A stretch of 64,000 bases of DNA from Rhizobium herbae. GTDB taxonomy: Bacteria; Pseudomonadota; Alphaproteobacteria; Rhizobiales; Rhizobiaceae. The stretch is taken from assembly GCF_019511375.1 (NCBI RefSeq), contig NZ_JAEUAO010000006.1:248001-312000 (forward strand), written 5' to 3'. The notes under the pieces are model-generated. The model saw only the letters and a list, made by a program, of their open reading frames with translations, did no database searches and was not told the origin of the DNA. Both the position numbers and the translations under genes were made by a program. Shown here one piece after another: positions 53,355 through 63,960 of the stretch. The stretch's first letter is position 1. Each line of letters opens with the position of its first letter.

Positions 53355-53735
53355 TATGGGTAACGTACCTTTCGAAAAAGTCCGAAAACCTTGCGACGCG
53401 CATCGGCAACTCCTCGTAGAGCGGATAGTGCCGCGCGACAGCGCATCGTCGACAATGAAACGCGGCAGCAGGGCACCCCCCTGCCCGTCTTCCGCCAGTC
53501 TTGAGATTAGCTCGCCGTTGTTCGCAGCCAGTACTTTGCCGGCCAATGCCTTGCGGGTCCGCCCACTGTTCGTCAGCTCTCAGGTCTCTGAGATCGCGTC
53601 CGCGTCGTAGGCGATACAGGAATGTCGACTGGGGTCGTCTGGCATCTCAGGTGTTCCGAACATTGCGAGATAGCTTGGGGAGGCGACAAGGATGCGCCGC
53701 ACGGCGCGAATAAGTGCTAGGCACTTTTCCTGGAA
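53355..53735 (-). pseudogene. LysR-type regulator remnant (effector-binding domain only)
   Basis: Read on the minus strand, RRILVASPSYLAMFGTPEMPDDPSRHSCIAY-like sequence matches the second half of LysR effector domains. The same frame then meets a TGA at 53580-53582. It resumes as GKVLAANNGELISRLAEDG and GGALLPRFIVDDALSRGTIR, the classic LysR AGxGIALLP region. Near 53420 the homology moves to another frame (PLYEELPMRVARFSDFF). The DNA-binding half is absent. One in-frame stop, one frameshift and an N-terminal truncation make function very unlikely. Between 53124 and 53355 nothing else is recognisable. Confidence 0.75.
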
Positions 53736-53850
53736 ACGCTGTTGGAAGCGCCACGTAAACAACTGGAGCCGTTCCCGATTGACTGGAAGGGCTGCTTCGA
53801 GAAGTGTACAGCGACCTTTGTGGGCCTGGAAGACGCACGGGCGAAAGTGA

Positions 53851-54897
53851 TCAGAAATGATCGACGTCAACGACGGCCTGGGCAAAGGCCTGCGGTGCTT
53901 CCTGCGGCAGGTTATGACCGATGCCGCCCGTAACCAGCCGATGCTCGTACTTGCCCGAAAACTTCTTGGCATAGGCTGCGGGCTCGAGATGCGGGGCGCC
54001 GTTGGCATCGCCCTCCAGCGTGATCGTCGGAACGCCGATCAACGGGAATTTGGCGAGCCGTTCTTCCAGAACGTCATATTTCCGCTCGCCGTCGGCGAGG
54101 CTGATCCGCCAGCGGTAGTTGTGAATCGTGATATCAACGTGATCCGGGTTCTCGAACGCCGCCGCGCTGCGGTTGAAGGTGGCATCGTCGAAATTCCATT
54201 TCGGCGATGCGATCTGCCAGATGAGCCTGGCGAAATCATTCCGGTATTGCTCGTAGCCGGCGCGGCCGCGTTCCGTTGCGAAGTAGAATTGGTACCACCA
54301 GGCAAGCTCGGCCTTCGGCCGCAAGGGTTTCTTGTTGGCTTCACGGCTGCCGATCAAATAGCCGCTCACGGAAACCAGGGCCTTGCAGCGCTCCGGCCAG
54401 AGCGCGGCGATGATGTTGGCCGTCCGCGCTCCCCAATCACAGCCGCCGATGATCGCCTTCTCGATGCCCAGCGCATCCATCAAGGCGATGATGTCGAGGG
54501 CAATCGCCGATTGCTGGCCATTGCGCGGCGTGTCGGGTGACAAGAAACGCGTTGTCCCGTAGCCGCGCAGATAGGGGACGATCACACGGTAGCCGGCCGC
54601 CGCCAGCAGCGGCGCCACATCGACATAGGTGTGGATGTCGTAGGGCCAGCCATGCAGAAGAATGACCGCCGGCGCATCGCCCGCTCCGAATTCGGCATAG
54701 CCGACATTAAGGACGCCGGCGTGGATCTGCTTGAGCGAGCCGAAGGACGTGTTCGTCCCAGGCGCGATCGCGGGAATGCGGACCTGGCTCGCTGATTGCG
54801 CTTGGGCGATACCTGTCATGCCGAGCTGCGCGGCAGCAACGGCCAGTGCCGCTATCCCGATGAAATGCCGCCTCGGCCGATTGATTTCCTCTGTCAT
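53851..54897 (-). CDS. Exported alpha/beta hydrolase, epoxide hydrolase-like
   Basis: A 348-residue protein with a twin-arginine-like signal peptide (RPRRHFIGIAALAVAAAQLG to AQAQ). The alpha/beta core shows LLHGWPYDIHTY, a nucleophile elbow GGCDWGARTA with aspartate in place of serine, and a late histidine in GGIGHNLPQEAP. Aspartate nucleophiles are typical of epoxide hydrolases and haloalkane dehalogenases; PYLRGYGTTRF also fits the epoxide hydrolase group. Export of such an enzyme is less common. Between it and the GlxA-type regulator there are 210 bases without a gene. Confidence 0.88.
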   Translation of the reverse strand: MTEEINRPRRHFIGIAALAVAAAQLGMTGIAQAQSASQVRIPAIAPGTNTSFGSLKQIHAGVLNVGYAEFGAGDAPAVILLHGWPYDIHTYVDVAPLLAAAGYRVIVPYLRGYGTTRFLSPDTPRNGQQSAIALDIIALMDALGIEKAIIGGCDWGARTANIIAALWPERCKALVSVSGYLIGSREANKKPLRPKAELAWWYQFYFATERGRAGYEQYRNDFARLIWQIASPKWNFDDATFNRSAAAFENPDHVDITIHNYRWRISLADGERKYDVLEERLAKFPLIGVPTITLEGDANGAPHLEPAAYAKKFSGKYEHRLVTGGIGHNLPQEAPQAFAQAVVDVDHF

Positions 54898-55107
54898 CGA
54901 TTTTTCCCCGATTGAATGAAGACAGCAGCAGATGCGGGCACCGACTTATCTCCACTGTGTCCGCCGCCGGTGAAATTGAAAGCTTATGTCGAAATCAGGC
55001 GAGTAGACACACTGGGATACATACAATCTCATGCCGCTGCGTCTGCACTCGCCGAGGTCCGGGGTGAAGCTCCCTATCCGGGCACTCATTCGGCAGCTTC
55101 CGGGCGC

Positions 55108-56046
55108 CTATGCGCTCTCACGCGCATTCCGCCGGATCGTTTGGGGCGGCTGGCCAAGCGCGCGAAGAAAGGCCCGGCGCATGCGATCGCTATCGGCAAA
55201 GCCGGCTTCCTCGGCGATCACGTCCATGGAATGCCGACCGTGCTCCATCATCAGCCGTGCCGCCTCCACGCGGAGGTTCTCCACGGCCTTCGCGGGCGAT
55301 TGTCCTGTCTCGGCCCGAAACGCGCGGCTGAACTGGCGCGCACTCAATCGCGCCGCATCAGCCAGCTCTTCTACCGACAGGACGCTGCGGAGGTTTGCCT
55401 TGGCGTAATCGATCGATCGCTGAATCCGATCAGACTTCGGGTCGAGCTCGAGCAGCGCCGAGAACTGCGACTGGCCGCCGGCGCGCCGATGATAGACAAC
55501 AAGCTTGCGCGCGACCGAGCGAGCGACCTGCGGGCCGTGGTCCTTCTCGATCATCGCCAGCGCGAGATCGATGCTGGCGGTCATTCCGGCGGACGTCCAG
55601 ACGCTGCCGTCGACTATGAAGATGCGGTCCTCTTCGACCTTTACTGCCGGGAAGCGCTCCTGCAACTGGCGCGCAAAGGCCCAGTGCGTTGTCGCCCGTC
55701 GACCATCCAACAGGCCCGACTCCGCAAGCACGAAGGCGCCGGTACATGGCGCTGCCACCCTCCGCGCCGTTTCCAGCGCGTGATGCGCGAACTCGATCAG
55801 TCCCGGCGTGCTCGGCTCGATAGTCGTCCCGGCGCCGAACATCACGGTGTCATAGAGTGTACTGTCGAAGGATTTCGTGAGGACGCCAAAGCCGGCTGAC
55901 GACTTGACCTCTCCGCCCCTCTCCGAAAGCAACTCTATCCCATAGACCGGCTCCCCAAGGGCGACATTCGCCATCTCGAAGGCACTGACCGCCGCGAAGC
56001 CCATGAGCTGGAATTTTGGAAAGACAACAAAGCCGATGCGATGCAT
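55108..56046 (-). CDS. GlxA-type AraC regulator with DJ-1/PfpI sensor domain
   Basis: A 312-residue protein starting MHRIGFVVFPKFQLMGFAAVSAFEMAN, the N-terminal DJ-1/PfpI-like sensor. The Cys elbow region reads VAAPCTGAFVLAESGLLDGRRATTHW, followed by EDRIFIVDGSVWTSAGMTASIDL. The C-terminal AraC domain shows LSVEELADAARLSARQFSRAF. The open frame extends to 56106, but the conserved start is at 56046. Upstream, on the other strand, lies a truncated OsmC gene whose frame overlaps this start; the hydrolase gene downstream may be its target. Confidence 0.93.
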   Translation of the reverse strand: MHRIGFVVFPKFQLMGFAAVSAFEMANVALGEPVYGIELLSERGGEVKSSAGFGVLTKSFDSTLYDTVMFGAGTTIEPSTPGLIEFAHHALETARRVAAPCTGAFVLAESGLLDGRRATTHWAFARQLQERFPAVKVEEDRIFIVDGSVWTSAGMTASIDLALAMIEKDHGPQVARSVARKLVVYHRRAGGQSQFSALLELDPKSDRIQRSIDYAKANLRSVLSVEELADAARLSARQFSRAFRAETGQSPAKAVENLRVEAARLMMEHGRHSMDVIAEEAGFADSDRMRRAFLRALGQPPQTIRRNARESA

Positions 56047-56127
56047 GGTGCAATTTCCTGCCTGGAATTGCGGGATATACGATATTTCCGACATGGCATA
56101 AACCACTATAACAGGCGGTCACGAGCA

Positions 56128-56472
56128 GACTTCCCCTATGACTTCCTGTCGATCGCACTTGGCGCCTGCACGTCGATGACGCTGCGCCTATATGCCGACC
56201 ACAAAAAGCTGACCCTCGGGCGCATCGGCGTCGACGTCTCGCACGCGAAGATCCATGCCAGGGACTGCGAAGAGTGCACCGAATCGGAACGCAGCGGTGG
56301 CGCCCGAATCGATCGTTTCGAGCGCGTCATTTCCGTCGATGGCGAGGTCTCCGAGGAGCTTCGCGACAAGATTGCCGAGATTGCCGGCAAGTGCCCGGTG
56401 CATCGCACCCTCGAAGCTGTGGCGAAGATAAAAACCGTCGTGAAATCACAATCCCGAGTGACAGAACAATAG
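56128..56472 (+). pseudogene. OsmC-family peroxidase remnant (N-terminus missing)
   Basis: The sequence from YDFLSIALGACTSMTLRLY to GKCPVHRTLE matches the C-terminal two thirds of OsmC-like thiol peroxidases, including both catalytic cysteines (GACTSMT and GKCPVHRTL). The first ~45 residues of the family, including the catalytic arginine region, are absent. The frame instead runs back into the divergent glxA start (an ATG at 56041 is in frame but encodes unrelated residues). It is probably non-functional after a deletion. The 278 bases after it contain no recognisable gene. Confidence 0.7.
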
Positions 56473-56750
56473 CCTCGACGGCTCGGCCCGATTAACGCCG
56501 ATCTCGAAAAAAGAACGGGAGCTTCGGAGCGGCAAGATTCGCTGTCGACCGACAACCCTTCCGGGGGCGCGTCTGCCCAGTTGCTTTCTGAGCGATGGGA
56601 AACGACGGCGATCGGATCTCGATCAGCGAATGGACATCCATGACCAACGGCTCGGACCCGCGGCCATGTGAACGGCCCACGCCGGACGGCTTCGGTGCAT
56701 GAAAGCAGCGGCTCCTGCTCGCGCCGCATCACCAGCACCGGACCCAGCGG

Positions 56751-57647
56751 CTATCCTTTATCAAACTTGGCTTTTGCACTTTGGCGCCAAACGCGCGGTG
56801 TCACGCCCGTACTCTTGGAAAAGAATCTGAAAAAGTAAGCCGGTTCAGTAAACCCAAGACGGAATGCAATTTCCTGAACGCTCCCCAGTGTGAAAAGGAG
56901 CTCGCGTTTTGCTTCATCGATAAGCTTATTGGCAAGTAGCTCGTGCATGGTTTGTCCAGTTTCCGAACGAACGATGCGGTTGAGATGAGTATGAGAAACG
57001 CCGAGTGCTCTAGCGTAGAAAGATGCCGGCTGGTGCGAACGAAAATGCTGCTGCACAAGCCCGACCACAATCTCCATTCGTCGTTCGTTCTCGCTCGATG
57101 CGAACTTGTCGACGTTGGTGTTATCTGAAATTCTCGCCGTGAGCTGCAGCGCTAGGGAGATGTATGAGAGCAGGAGTTCGCTGCGACCCGCACGTCGCTG
57201 CCCGAATTCGATGCCCAAGCGATCCAGCGTCTGCATCAAATACGCCGCATCGATATCTTGTGGATCAAGCGTCGTGGCATGTGGCGCAGCAAACCATTCA
57301 CCTAAGCGACCGCGGTCTCCAACGGGCTGGGGTAATTGTGAGCTAAGGACCGTAATAACGAGCCCTTCGATATCACGGGAAAAGCGAAACCCGTGGCTTA
57401 CACCTGGAGGAATGGTCAGCACAGCTGGAGGACAGATCGCTGATTTCGCGTGCCCGAAGATTGCGTCACCTGAGCCCGCTTCAATATACAAAATTTGAAA
57501 GAAGCTCGCGTGCCTATGTGGCTTTATTTCCCATTGATGCTGGCTGCTGCGTGATCTTATCGTCTCGCAATGCAGCCAAAAATCTAGTTCTTTGCCAGAG
57601 TTTTCACCATAAAGCTCATAGGTTGGTACAGGCGTGGGCATCTGCAT
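56751..57647 (-). CDS. pobR: AraC-family activator of 4-hydroxybenzoate hydroxylase (PobR type)
   Basis: A 298-residue AraC protein. An N-terminal cupin sensor (HQWEIKPHRHASFFQILYIEAGSG) precedes the C-terminal double helix-turn-helix (ASFYARALGVSHTHLNRIVR; VQEIAFRLGFTEPAYFFRFFSKSTG). The early PVPTYELYGE and its position divergent from pobA are hallmarks of rhizobial PobR, which activates pobA with 4-hydroxybenzoate. The 107-base gap to pobA contains a perfect inverted repeat. Confidence 0.93.
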   Translation of the reverse strand: MQMPTPVPTYELYGENSGKELDFWLHCETIRSRSSQHQWEIKPHRHASFFQILYIEAGSGDAIFGHAKSAICPPAVLTIPPGVSHGFRFSRDIEGLVITVLSSQLPQPVGDRGRLGEWFAAPHATTLDPQDIDAAYLMQTLDRLGIEFGQRRAGRSELLLSYISLALQLTARISDNTNVDKFASSENERRMEIVVGLVQQHFRSHQPASFYARALGVSHTHLNRIVRSETGQTMHELLANKLIDEAKRELLFTLGSVQEIAFRLGFTEPAYFFRFFSKSTGVTPRVWRQSAKAKFDKG

Positions 57648-57689
57648 CTCGCGCGATCAATGTTTGTTTTGTCCAATTTATAGTCCAGA

Positions 57690-58927
<1,238 letters not shown>

Positions 58928-58993
58928 AATGGAAATTTGAGACTGGTGCGAACGATGAAGGTCCGCATTTTGAAAGTGGGAGGAACTGAAACC

Positions 58994-60166
58994 ATGAAGA
59001 AGCTTGTTTTCGCCGCAGTTGCGGCAGTCGCCATCGGCACGAGCGCCTATGCCGACCCCATCAAGGTCGGCGTCATCGGGCCGTTCTCCGGTCCGTTCGC
59101 CCTCCAGGGCAAGAATTTCAAGGCCGGTATCGACGCCTACATGGCGGTCAACGGCAACACGGTCGGCAGCGATACGGTGGAAATCGTCTATCGCGACGTG
59201 CCGCAGCCCGATCCTGCGCAATCCAAGGCGCTGGCACAGGAGCTGATCGTCAAAGAAAAGGTCCAGTATCTTGCCGGCTTCTATTTCACACCGGATGCCA
59301 TGGCGGTGACGCCGATCCTGAAACAAGGCAACGTGCCGATGGTCATCATGAATGCCGCGACCTCGGCAATCGTCACCAAGAGCCCGCTTGTCGTGCGCAC
59401 CTCCTTTACGACCTGGCAGACCTCGACGCCGATCGCAAAAGTCGCCTTCGACGCCGGCGTCAAGAAGGTGATTTCGGTCGTCAGCGATTACGGCCCGGGC
59501 GTCGATGCCGAGAATGCCTTCAAGGCCGGTTTCGAGAAGGCCGGCGGCCAGGTGGTCGAGGCGATCCGCATGCCGCTTGCGACCAACGACTTCAGCCCGA
59601 TCATGCAGCGCATCAAGGATTCCGGCGCGCAGGGCGTCTTCGCCTTCCTGCCGTCGGGGCCGACGACACTCGGCTTCGTCAAGGCTTACAACGAAAACGG
59701 TCTGAAGGCTGCCGGCATCAAGTTCTTCGCGCCGGGTGACCTGACCCAGGAATCCGATCTGCCGGCGCTCGGCGATGCCGCACTCGGCATCCAGACGACC
59801 TTCCACTACGCCGTGTCGCACGATTCCCCCGAGAACAAGGCTTTTGTCGAGGCGGCGACCAAAGCGATCGGCAACAAGGCCGAACTCTCCTTCCCCGCGG
59901 TCAGCGCCTATGACGGGATGTATGTCATCTACAAGATGATCGAGGCAACCGGCGGCAAACAGGATGCTGAGAAAGCCGTCGATGCGGTGAAGGGCCTAGC
60001 CTGGGCGAGCCCGCGCGGCCCGGTTTCGATCGATCCGGAAAGCCGTCACATCACACAGAATATCTATCTGCGCGAAGTCGCCAAGAGCGACGACGGAACC
60101 TATATCAACAAGGAAATCCAGACGTTCGAGAAGCAGGGCGACCCGGGCCTTGCGGCGGCCAAATAA
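58994..60166 (+). CDS. LIV-type ABC transporter, substrate-binding protein
   Basis: A 390-residue periplasmic protein starting MKKLVFAAVAAVAIG, with cleavage expected after AYA. The mature N-terminus IKVGVIGPFSGPFALQGK is the peripla_BP_6 signature; VISVVSDYGPGVDAENAFKAG and SAYDGMYVIYKMIEATGG follow. A GGGAGGAACT site precedes the ATG. Relatives next to aromatic catabolic genes bind hydroxylated or other aromatic acids rather than branched-chain amino acids. With pobA immediately upstream, 4-hydroxybenzoate is the most likely ligand (inference). Confidence 0.93.
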   Translation: MKKLVFAAVAAVAIGTSAYADPIKVGVIGPFSGPFALQGKNFKAGIDAYMAVNGNTVGSDTVEIVYRDVPQPDPAQSKALAQELIVKEKVQYLAGFYFTPDAMAVTPILKQGNVPMVIMNAATSAIVTKSPLVVRTSFTTWQTSTPIAKVAFDAGVKKVISVVSDYGPGVDAENAFKAGFEKAGGQVVEAIRMPLATNDFSPIMQRIKDSGAQGVFAFLPSGPTTLGFVKAYNENGLKAAGIKFFAPGDLTQESDLPALGDAALGIQTTFHYAVSHDSPENKAFVEAATKAIGNKAELSFPAVSAYDGMYVIYKMIEATGGKQDAEKAVDAVKGLAWASPRGPVSIDPESRHITQNIYLREVAKSDDGTYINKEIQTFEKQGDPGLAAAK

Positions 60167-60227
60167 CATCGAGCGTCAGAAGCGGCGGCGGGTTTGGACA
60201 TCAGCGGCCCGTCGCATTCAAACAGGT

Positions 60228-61097
60228 ATGTCCATGCAGACAGTCTTCAGCATAGCCGTCGACGCGCTAGCCTATGGCATGGTGCTCTTCGTGATCTCGA
60301 TCGGCCTTTCGGTGACCATGGGGCTGATGCGTGTCGTCAACCTCGCTCACGGCGCCTTCGCGATGATCGGGGGCTATATCGCCTCCTATGCCGCACGCGA
60401 CCTCGGTCTTGGCTATGCGGCTGCGGTCATCGCGGCCGTCGTCGCCACCATCATCATCGCGATCCCGCTCGAGCGCTTTCTTTACCGCCGGATCTATGGC
60501 GCGCCCGAACTGACCCAAGTGCTGATGACCATAGGCATCACCTTCTGCGTCATCGGCATAGCGAACTATGCAATGGGACCGACGCTGAAGACCATACCGC
60601 TTGCCGGTGCGCTGCAGGGCTCCGCAGACCTCGGTTTCCGCACGATTCCCGTGCACCGTCTTTTTGTTATCCTTTGCGGCCTCGCCGTGGCGCTCGCCCT
60701 CTGGTTCGCGATTGAGAGAACCAGCTTCGGCGTCAAGCTGCGCGCCTCTGTCGATGATGCGGCGATGGCTGCGGCACTCGGCGTGCGCACCGAGATCATC
60801 TATGCGGTGAGCTTTGCCGTCGCCGTCGGGCTTGCCGCCTTCGGCGGCGTCGTCGGTGCCGAACTGCTGCCGGTCGAACCCTATTACGCGCTGCGCTACA
60901 TGGTCACCTTCCTGGTCGTCGTCTCCGTCGGCGGCGCCGGGTCCATTCCGGGGGCGCTGATCGCCTGCCTGCTGCTCGGAGCGATCGATACGACGGGACG
61001 CTACCTGATGCCGGAATTCGGGGAATTCTTCTTCTATCTAGCAGTGATCGCCATCATCTGCGTCTTCCCGCGCGGTCTTGCCGGAAGGGTGAAATGA
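60228..61097 (+). CDS. LIV-type ABC transporter, permease 1 (LivH family)
   Basis: A 289-residue membrane protein with about eight hydrophobic segments. The landmark GLMRVVNLAHGAFAMIGGYIA at residues 25-45 is the LivH signature, with GVKLRASVDDAAMAAALGV later. It starts at ATG 60228; the ATG at 60234 is an alternative. It lies 61 bases after the binding-protein gene and ends two bases before the start of permease 2, so they share a transcript. Confidence 0.95.
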   Translation: MSMQTVFSIAVDALAYGMVLFVISIGLSVTMGLMRVVNLAHGAFAMIGGYIASYAARDLGLGYAAAVIAAVVATIIIAIPLERFLYRRIYGAPELTQVLMTIGITFCVIGIANYAMGPTLKTIPLAGALQGSADLGFRTIPVHRLFVILCGLAVALALWFAIERTSFGVKLRASVDDAAMAAALGVRTEIIYAVSFAVAVGLAAFGGVVGAELLPVEPYYALRYMVTFLVVVSVGGAGSIPGALIACLLLGAIDTTGRYLMPEFGEFFFYLAVIAIICVFPRGLAGRVK

Positions 61098-61098
61098 G

Positions 61099-62100
61099 AT
61101 GGCACTTGTCATGAACAGCGAAAACGAACGTCTCCAGCATCAGCGCCGCTTCAGCGGTGATCTAATCGGAATAACAGCCATCGTGGCCATCGGCGCGATC
61201 GGCTACTTCGTGTTCCCCGACAATCTCGCGCTTTTGACGCGGATGATCACGATCGCCCTGCTCGTCCTGTCGCTCGATCTGGTGACAGGTTATTGCGGCG
61301 TCGCCACGCTCGGCCATGCCGCGCTCTTCGGCTCCGGCGCCTATGCTGCCGGAATCTTGTCGGCGCATTACGGCATCAACGACCCGCTGCTGATGATGCT
61401 TGCCGGCATTGCCGCCGGTGCGATTGCCGGGCTGCTGTCGGGCGCAATCATCTTGCGTGCGCATGGATTGCCGCAACTCGTGCTGTCGATTGCCCTCATC
61501 CACCTCTTCCATGAATTCGCCAACAAGGCCTCGTCCTGGACGGGAGGCAGCGATGGGCTGTCCGGCATTGCGCCGGACCCGATCTTTGGCCTTTTCGAAT
61601 TCGATCTCTACGGCCAAACCGCCTTCTTCTTCGGAATGACGCTGCTCCTTGTTGTCTTTGTGCTACTGCGGTTTCTGGTCCGCTCGCCCTTCGGCATGCT
61701 CTGCCGCGGCATCAGGCAGGATCCGCTGCGCATCCGCGCCATGGGCGGTTCGCCGATGGCGGCCCTCATTCGGATGTATGTCATCTCGGGCGCCGTTGCT
61801 GGTGTCGGCGGCGCTCTGAATGCGATCTCGACCCAGGTCGTCGGCCTCGACAGCCTGTCCTTCACCCAATCGGCGGAAGCGCTTGTCATGCTCGTGCTCG
61901 GCGGCACCGGCTCGCTGTTCGGCGCGCTGTCAGGCACCGTCATCTTCATGCTCTTCGAGGATTACGTGTCCGCCGCCAATCCCTTCCATTGGCTGACCAT
62001 GGTCGGAGCGTTGCTGATCGCCGTCGTGCTCTTTGCGCCGAAAGGCCTGTTCGGCACGGCCGCGGCCTTCGTCCGCCGCCGGAAGGAGGCGCGCGCATGA
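61099..62100 (+). CDS. LIV-type ABC transporter, permease 2 (LivM family)
   Basis: A 333-residue membrane protein. LALLTRMITIALLVLSLDLVTGYCG and GVATLGHAALFGSGAYAAGI are the LivM landmarks; the loop GMLCRGIRQDPLRIRAMG interacts with the ATPases. It follows permease 1 after one base, and its stop overlaps the first ATPase start (ATGA). Confidence 0.95.
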   Translation: MALVMNSENERLQHQRRFSGDLIGITAIVAIGAIGYFVFPDNLALLTRMITIALLVLSLDLVTGYCGVATLGHAALFGSGAYAAGILSAHYGINDPLLMMLAGIAAGAIAGLLSGAIILRAHGLPQLVLSIALIHLFHEFANKASSWTGGSDGLSGIAPDPIFGLFEFDLYGQTAFFFGMTLLLVVFVLLRFLVRSPFGMLCRGIRQDPLRIRAMGGSPMAALIRMYVISGAVAGVGGALNAISTQVVGLDSLSFTQSAEALVMLVLGGTGSLFGALSGTVIFMLFEDYVSAANPFHWLTMVGALLIAVVLFAPKGLFGTAAAFVRRRKEARA

Positions 62101-62861
62101 ACCCGGTTTTCGAAGTCTCCAATCTCAGGAAAGCCTTTGGCGGCCTCGCCGTCACCAATGATGTCTCTCTCGCAATGGCGCCGGGCGATCGTGTCGCGCT
62201 GATTGGTCCGAACGGCGCTGGCAAGACCACCTTCGTCAACCTCGTAACCGGCAATCTCTCACCCGATTCCGGTGAGGTTCGCCTGGGCGGCGAGGCGGTC
62301 ACGAAGATCGATGCGGTCGGCAGGGTCAAGCGCGGCCTTGTTCGATCCTTTCAGGTCACGCGGCTGTTCCAGGACATGACGCCCGCCGAACATGTGGGGC
62401 TTGCGGTCCTTCAGCGGGACGGAAAGGCAAAGCGTGCGTTCGGAAATTTCCTCGCCATGTCCGACGTGATGACGGAGGTCGACGAACTCCTGGGAAAACT
62501 CGGGCTGGCGTCGCTGATGCATCGCAGGGTTAGTGAGATCGCCTATGGCCAGCAGCGGCTGCTCGAGATTGCGGTGGCGCTGGCGCTGAAGCCAAAGGTG
62601 CTGCTGCTCGACGAGCCGGCGGCCGGCGTGCCGCAGAGCGATACCGGCCGCATCGAGCAGGCGCTTGCCGACCTGCCCGGCGATCTCGCCGTGCTGATGA
62701 TCGAACACGACATGGATCTCGTCTTCCGCTTCGCCAAGCGCGTCATCGTGCTTGCGGCGGGCGCGATCATTTTCGATGGCCTGCCGGCCGATGTCACCAG
62801 GGATGCGCGTGTGCGCGAGGCCTATCTCGGGAGCTATGCCAATGCCAGCCATATCGCTTGA
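62097..62861 (+). CDS. LIV-type ABC transporter, ATPase 1 (LivG family)
   Basis: A 254-residue ABC ATPase. Walker A is GPNGAGKTTF and Walker B is LLLDEPAAG. The signature is YGQQRLLEIA, the reduced form usual for LivG, and RSFQVTRLFQDMTPAEHV lies at the Q loop. The frame is open upstream, but the ATG at 62097 overlapping the livM stop is the natural start. Its end overlaps ATPase 2 by 20 bases. Confidence 0.96.
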   Translation: MNPVFEVSNLRKAFGGLAVTNDVSLAMAPGDRVALIGPNGAGKTTFVNLVTGNLSPDSGEVRLGGEAVTKIDAVGRVKRGLVRSFQVTRLFQDMTPAEHVGLAVLQRDGKAKRAFGNFLAMSDVMTEVDELLGKLGLASLMHRRVSEIAYGQQRLLEIAVALALKPKVLLLDEPAAGVPQSDTGRIEQALADLPGDLAVLMIEHDMDLVFRFAKRVIVLAAGAIIFDGLPADVTRDARVREAYLGSYANASHIA

Positions 62862-63558
62862 GGTCGACAATCTCTCGGCCGGATATGGGCCGACGCGGGT
62901 CCTGGAAGGTATTTCTTTCTCCGTGCCCGCTGGCGCGCGGCTTGCCGTGCTCGGCCGCAACGGCATGGGCAAGACGACGCTGCTCGCGACACTTGCCGGG
63001 CAGACCAGGCGCTATGACGGCCACATCCGCCTCGGCGATCTGGATGTCACGACAGTGCCAAGCGCAACGCGCGCGCATAAGGGTCTCGGTTATGTGCCGC
63101 AGACCCGCTGCGTCTTTCCGACGCTGACGGTCGAAGAAAACCTCTTCGTCGGCCTGAAGGCGCGGCCTAAAACGGCGCTGGAGGAAGCTTACGCCATGTT
63201 CCCACGGCTGAAGGAGCGCCGCCGCAACCTCGGCAGCCAGCTCTCCGGCGGCGAGCAGCAGATGCTTTCCACCGCCCGCACCATTCTCGGCCGCCCGTCC
63301 GTGCTGCTGCTCGACGAACCGCTCGAGGGCCTAGCGCCTGTTATTTGTGAGGAACTCATGGCCGCCTTCGCCGAACTCGCAAAATCAGGCGATATGACGA
63401 TCCTGCTCGTTGAACAGCGCATCCAAAGCGCCCTCGATTTCGCCGATCAGGCCATTGTTCTTGAGCGAGGGCGGGTGGCTTGGGCGGGAACACCGGGAGA
63501 GTTATCGAGGGATCATGACGCGGTGGAGCGTCTGCTGGGCATCGGCGGGCTGCATTAG
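62842..63558 (+). CDS. LIV-type ABC transporter, ATPase 2 (LivF family)
   Basis: A 238-residue ABC ATPase: Walker A GRNGMGKTTLLATLAG, signature LSGGEQQMLSTARTI, Walker B VLLLDEPLEGLAP and the switch LLVEQRI. The GMGKTT form is typical of LivF. ATG 62842 is chosen because the conserved strand ISLEVDNLSAGYG follows at once. Last gene of the pobA transport operon. Confidence 0.96.
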   Translation: MPAISLEVDNLSAGYGPTRVLEGISFSVPAGARLAVLGRNGMGKTTLLATLAGQTRRYDGHIRLGDLDVTTVPSATRAHKGLGYVPQTRCVFPTLTVEENLFVGLKARPKTALEEAYAMFPRLKERRRNLGSQLSGGEQQMLSTARTILGRPSVLLLDEPLEGLAPVICEELMAAFAELAKSGDMTILLVEQRIQSALDFADQAIVLERGRVAWAGTPGELSRDHDAVERLLGIGGLH

Positions 63559-63665
63559 CGCGAAATCATTTCGAAACGATGAGCTACTACAATAACGCAA
63601 CGCGCCGAAGTGGACGAACTGCTCGAATGTTGTGATGGGTTGCGGCTAAGAGCCAAGCTCCGGCC

Positions 63666-63960
63666 TTACCCGCCACGTCGCTGGGCTATCACTCCACGAG
63701 ACGCGACGAAGCTGCCCCACGTCAGAACAGGGATCCACCGCTCCTCACAACCCATCGGCTGGCCGATGGTTTCTCTACGAAGCGGCACCAAGAGATCGCC
63801 GACCACACTTTTGCCGCCATACCGTTGAAGTACCACCCCGACACGCGGAAAGCGTGACATGGAAATCGCTGCGGCCAATCCTATGTTCAGTCGAGCGAGG
63901 CCACGCACGAGGGATACAATGTCGGTTGTGATCAGGCGCAGAGCGGCGGAAAACGCGTTT
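63666..63960 (-). pseudogene. Possible LysR effector-domain remnant, poorly preserved
   Basis: On the minus strand, VSLVRGLARLNIGLAAAIS and FPRVGVVLQRYGGKSVVGD faintly resemble the last third of LysR effector domains. The reading frame upstream is interrupted, and homology cannot be traced to a start. The rest of the 442 bases from 63559 to the window end holds no other recognisable gene. Low confidence; it may simply be non-coding DNA. Confidence 0.25.

Noticed and set aside
56473..56750. Possible small genes in the gap between the OsmC remnant and pobR
   Set aside because: Both strands have open frames here, but none shows a motif, good start or coding pattern; treated as non-coding.
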